From: an uncultured Planctomycetales bacterium | GTDB lineage: Bacteria; Planctomycetota; Planctomycetia; Pirellulales; Thermoguttaceae | Assembly: GCA_947305735.1 (NCBI GenBank) | Contig: CAMZEO010000006.1 | Span: forward strand, 1-47,872 | Length of the DNA stretch: 47,872 nucleotides | Direction of reading: 5' to 3' | In this document: positions 45,520 through 47,872 of the stretch, piece after piece | How the letters are laid out: the number at the start of each line of letters is the position of its first letter | How positions within the stretch are numbered: position 1 is the stretch's first letter | Made by a program: the position numbers and the translations under genes | Notes under the pieces: model-generated | What the model saw: only the letters and a program-made list of their open reading frames with translations | Databases searched by the model: none | What the model was told of the DNA's origin: nothing

Positions 45520-46776
45520 TCAGTCGGCGGCGCCCTCGCGATCCCCCAAATACCGTTCCCAAGCCGCTTGCGCCAACTTCGCGCCGGCTTCGCGACATTC
45601 TTTCAACACTTCCGCCGTCGGACGTTGTTTCGCCTTAATCGGCTTTTCGGTCAGCGCGGGATACTTTAGCGTTTCAAGCGATTTCTGAATCATTTCGGGA
45701 CCTCCGATTCCCCAGCCGAAGGAGCCGAACGCCAACGCGGTCTTTTCTCGGAACTTCAGTCCCTGAAAATACGCGAGCGCGGCGGCCATAGCGGGCATGA
45801 CGCAGGCGTTAAGCGTCGCGCTGCCGAAAGCGACGGCGGCCGCGTCGAGCGCTTCGGCGGCGATTCGCGTCAGCGTGGTCTTGCGCGCGCGCATAAGCTG
45901 AACGTCGAGCGTCGGTTCGTTCGGATTCTCTTTCGCGAGCTTCCGACCGTATTCGGCCGCGCCGGCGTAGATTTCTTCCGCCATCAATTCCGTGCTTTGC
46001 CACATCGTGTCGTAGATAATCAGGACCTTCGGCGCGTATTTACCGGACGCCCACGCCGTATACGCTTTCATGAGTTCGGCGATGCGCGAGCGCCACATGA
46101 TCCCATGCGCGGGGGCGATCAGCTCGATATCGAGCGTCGCCGCCGTTTTGAGCGTCGCGAGAACCTGACGTCCGTAAGGCGCGACGATGTTCGCGTAGTA
46201 GCTCTTGGCTTCCTCGAGAATCTTCGCGAGATTGTATTCGTCGTCAAATCGTTCCGACGTCGCGATATGCTGTCCAAACGCGTCGTTTGAGAATAGTATC
46301 TTTTCCTCGGGCATATAGGCGACCGTCGATTCCGGCCAGTGAACCATCGGAACGTTCGCAAACGTCAGCGACCGCTTGCCCAACGACAGCGTTTCGCCGT
46401 TCTCGACGATCTGAAATTTCCACGAAGAAACGTCGAAGAACCCCGCGAGCGCGTCTTTGCATTTCGCGTTGCAGACGACGGTAGCGTTTGGACACGCCTC
46501 GACCATCGCCGGAAGCGAGCCCGCATGGTCAAGCTCCGCGTGGAGGCAGACCAAATAGTCGACTTTATCCAAGTCGACAAGCGAAGAGACGTTCCGTTTA
46601 AGTTGAGAGGCAAAAGGCGCTTTAACCGTGTCGACGAGCGCGACCTTTTTATCCCGAATCAGGTACGCGTTGTAGGTTGCGCCAAGACGCGTGTCGTAGC
46701 TGTGAAAATCGCGAACATTGTAGTCGACGTATCCGACCTGATCGACTCCGGGACGTAATTCCGTCGTTAAATTCAT
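45520..46776 (-). CDS. A-type flavoprotein / flavodiiron protein (FprA family)
   Basis: GATYNAYLIRDKKVALVDTVK, HAELDHAGSLPAMVEACPNATVVC, LIAPAHGIMWR, and flavodoxin-like KVLIIYDTMWQSTELMAEEIYAG...FGSFGWGIGGPEMI. AAGGAG RBS before the ATG at 46776. Confidence 0.93.
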   Translation of the reverse strand: MNLTTELRPGVDQVGYVDYNVRDFHSYDTRLGATYNAYLIRDKKVALVDTVKAPFASQLKRNVSSLVDLDKVDYLVCLHAELDHAGSLPAMVEACPNATVVCNAKCKDALAGFFDVSSWKFQIVENGETLSLGKRSLTFANVPMVHWPESTVAYMPEEKILFSNDAFGQHIATSERFDDEYNLAKILEEAKSYYANIVAPYGRQVLATLKTAATLDIELIAPAHGIMWRSRIAELMKAYTAWASGKYAPKVLIIYDTMWQSTELMAEEIYAGAAEYGRKLAKENPNEPTLDVQLMRARKTTLTRIAAEALDAAAVAFGSATLNACVMPAMAAALAYFQGLKFREKTALAFGSFGWGIGGPEMIQKSLETLKYPALTEKPIKAKQRPTAEVLKECREAGAKLAQAAWERYLGDREGAAD

Positions 46777-46804
46777 CGTAAAGAACTCCTTATCCATAAT
46801 TATT

Positions 46805-47872
46805 TTAAACGCGCAGGAACTTGCCTCGGCGCCAGAAATCCCATAGGATAACCCAAATGAGCGCGACGGCCAGAGAATGAATCGTAAATTGGTACCAGAC
46901 GCCAAGATACTGTTCGAGACCGAAGCAAACCCAGCCGACGATTTGATCGAAGTGAAGCAAGTGCGAAAGCATATACGCCGCGATCGCGTTCGTTCCGAAA
47001 ACAACTAGGAACGTTTTCAAGCCCGGTATCTTCCAGATATCGAAGACCGCGTAGCATAACGCCAATAACAACAAGCTGATTCCGGACGCGTGCAGAACCA
47101 TCGACGACGTCCAGATATGCTTAATGATCGGACAATAGAAGGGCGACGTTTCCGGAAGCGAATTCCAAAATCTGCCGAGTAGAAGACAAACTGCGCCAAA
47201 GACGACCAGAAGAGCGCACGCCTGCCACTGCGCGAGTCGGCGCCCGGCGACGTCCTCTTTAGGAAGCTTCTGGAGTTTTTCCCGCGTCGCATAGAGCAAG
47301 TCGCCGCCAAGCATACCCGATATCGCGGTCGCGACGAACGTCAGCGAACTGAATATCCACGCGTACTGATAGCCCGGCGCGAAGACGACTTCGCCCGCAT
47401 TGTTCACTTCCGCGCAGTCCATTGTTCTTCCGAGAACGCGGCAGTCGATCCAATAGGCGAGGTTCGTTCCTTCGGCGTAACTGCCGCCTCCGCATCCGCG
47501 CGCGGTAATCCAGTTCATCGTCCATTCGGTCAGCCCTTCGGTCTCGCCGGAACCGCCGACCTTGATATATTTCATTCCCGCCCAAAACGCGAGCAACAGG
47601 GCGACGAACAAGCCCCGTTGAGCCCATTTCGGGAGATAAAGATACGCGACGCAGGCGAATAAGTATCCGACCGCGATCGACTGAAGCGTGTTCGAGAACA
47701 ATCTGAATTTTTCCGGATCGAGCGTCAGAAGTTGCCCCTGAACCGCCATGCCGAAAATCCACAAAACAACGACGCGTCGGATAATGCGGAACCAAAGCCG
47801 CCGCCAGCGTTTGTCTTCGCCTTTGATATATCGCGAGAGGGAGAACGGAATCGCCGCGCCCGCCATGAACAC
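46805..47872 (-). CDS. DUF5009/heparan N-acetyltransferase-like multi-pass membrane protein (N-terminus beyond right edge)
   Basis: MFMAGAAIPFSLSRYIKGEDKRWRRLWFRIIRRVVVLWIFGM...LQSIAVGYLFACVAYLYL...FLVVFGTNAIAAYMLSHLL. Open at the window edge. Confidence 0.8.
   Translation of the reverse strand: MFMAGAAIPFSLSRYIKGEDKRWRRLWFRIIRRVVVLWIFGMAVQGQLLTLDPEKFRLFSNTLQSIAVGYLFACVAYLYLPKWAQRGLFVALLLAFWAGMKYIKVGGSGETEGLTEWTMNWITARGCGGGSYAEGTNLAYWIDCRVLGRTMDCAEVNNAGEVVFAPGYQYAWIFSSLTFVATAISGMLGGDLLYATREKLQKLPKEDVAGRRLAQWQACALLVVFGAVCLLLGRFWNSLPETSPFYCPIIKHIWTSSMVLHASGISLLLLALCYAVFDIWKIPGLKTFLVVFGTNAIAAYMLSHLLHFDQIVGWVCFGLEQYLGVWYQFTIHSLAVALIWVILWDFWRRGKFLRV

Overview
This is a GC-rich bacterial chromosomal window that looks planctomycete. 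The clade markers are a DUF1559 prepilin-like protein with an H-X9-DG C-terminus, paired regulatory-fold lipoproteins, an orphan FlgM-like protein, a short SecA paralog and a Cys/Pro-rich exported protein. The core is housekeeping: gyrB-dciA, miaA, a co-directional rpmE-prfA-prmC-accB-accC block, dapB, nadB, hppA, purA, serC, tex, argH, an RluA-family pseudouridine synthase and moxR. Accessory or lineage-specific genes include a Tat-signal split-Soret-like dihaem cytochrome next to nadB, an FtsQ-like protein, a Rpn/PD-(D/E)XK-like protein with a 12-nt tandem repeat, an enlarged K+-type membrane pyrophosphatase, BspA-like LRR proteins with a decayed neighbour, a secreted ADP-ribosylglycohydrolase-like protein, an OleB-like hydrolase, a flavodiiron protein and an edge-truncated DUF5009-like membrane acyltransferase. 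I saw no CRISPR array, rRNA, convincing tRNA, prophage or insertion sequence. The best leads for something undescribed are the very Cys/Pro-rich exported protein behind a near-consensus promoter in an AT-rich island (about 32.65-33.67 kb), the lipoprotein/lipoprotein/H-X9-DG cluster (18.7-21.2 kb), the split-Soret cytochrome-nadB unit with a divergent LysR regulator, and several unexplained RNA or operator-like inverted repeats. All assignments come from reading the sequence and motifs; no database search was run.
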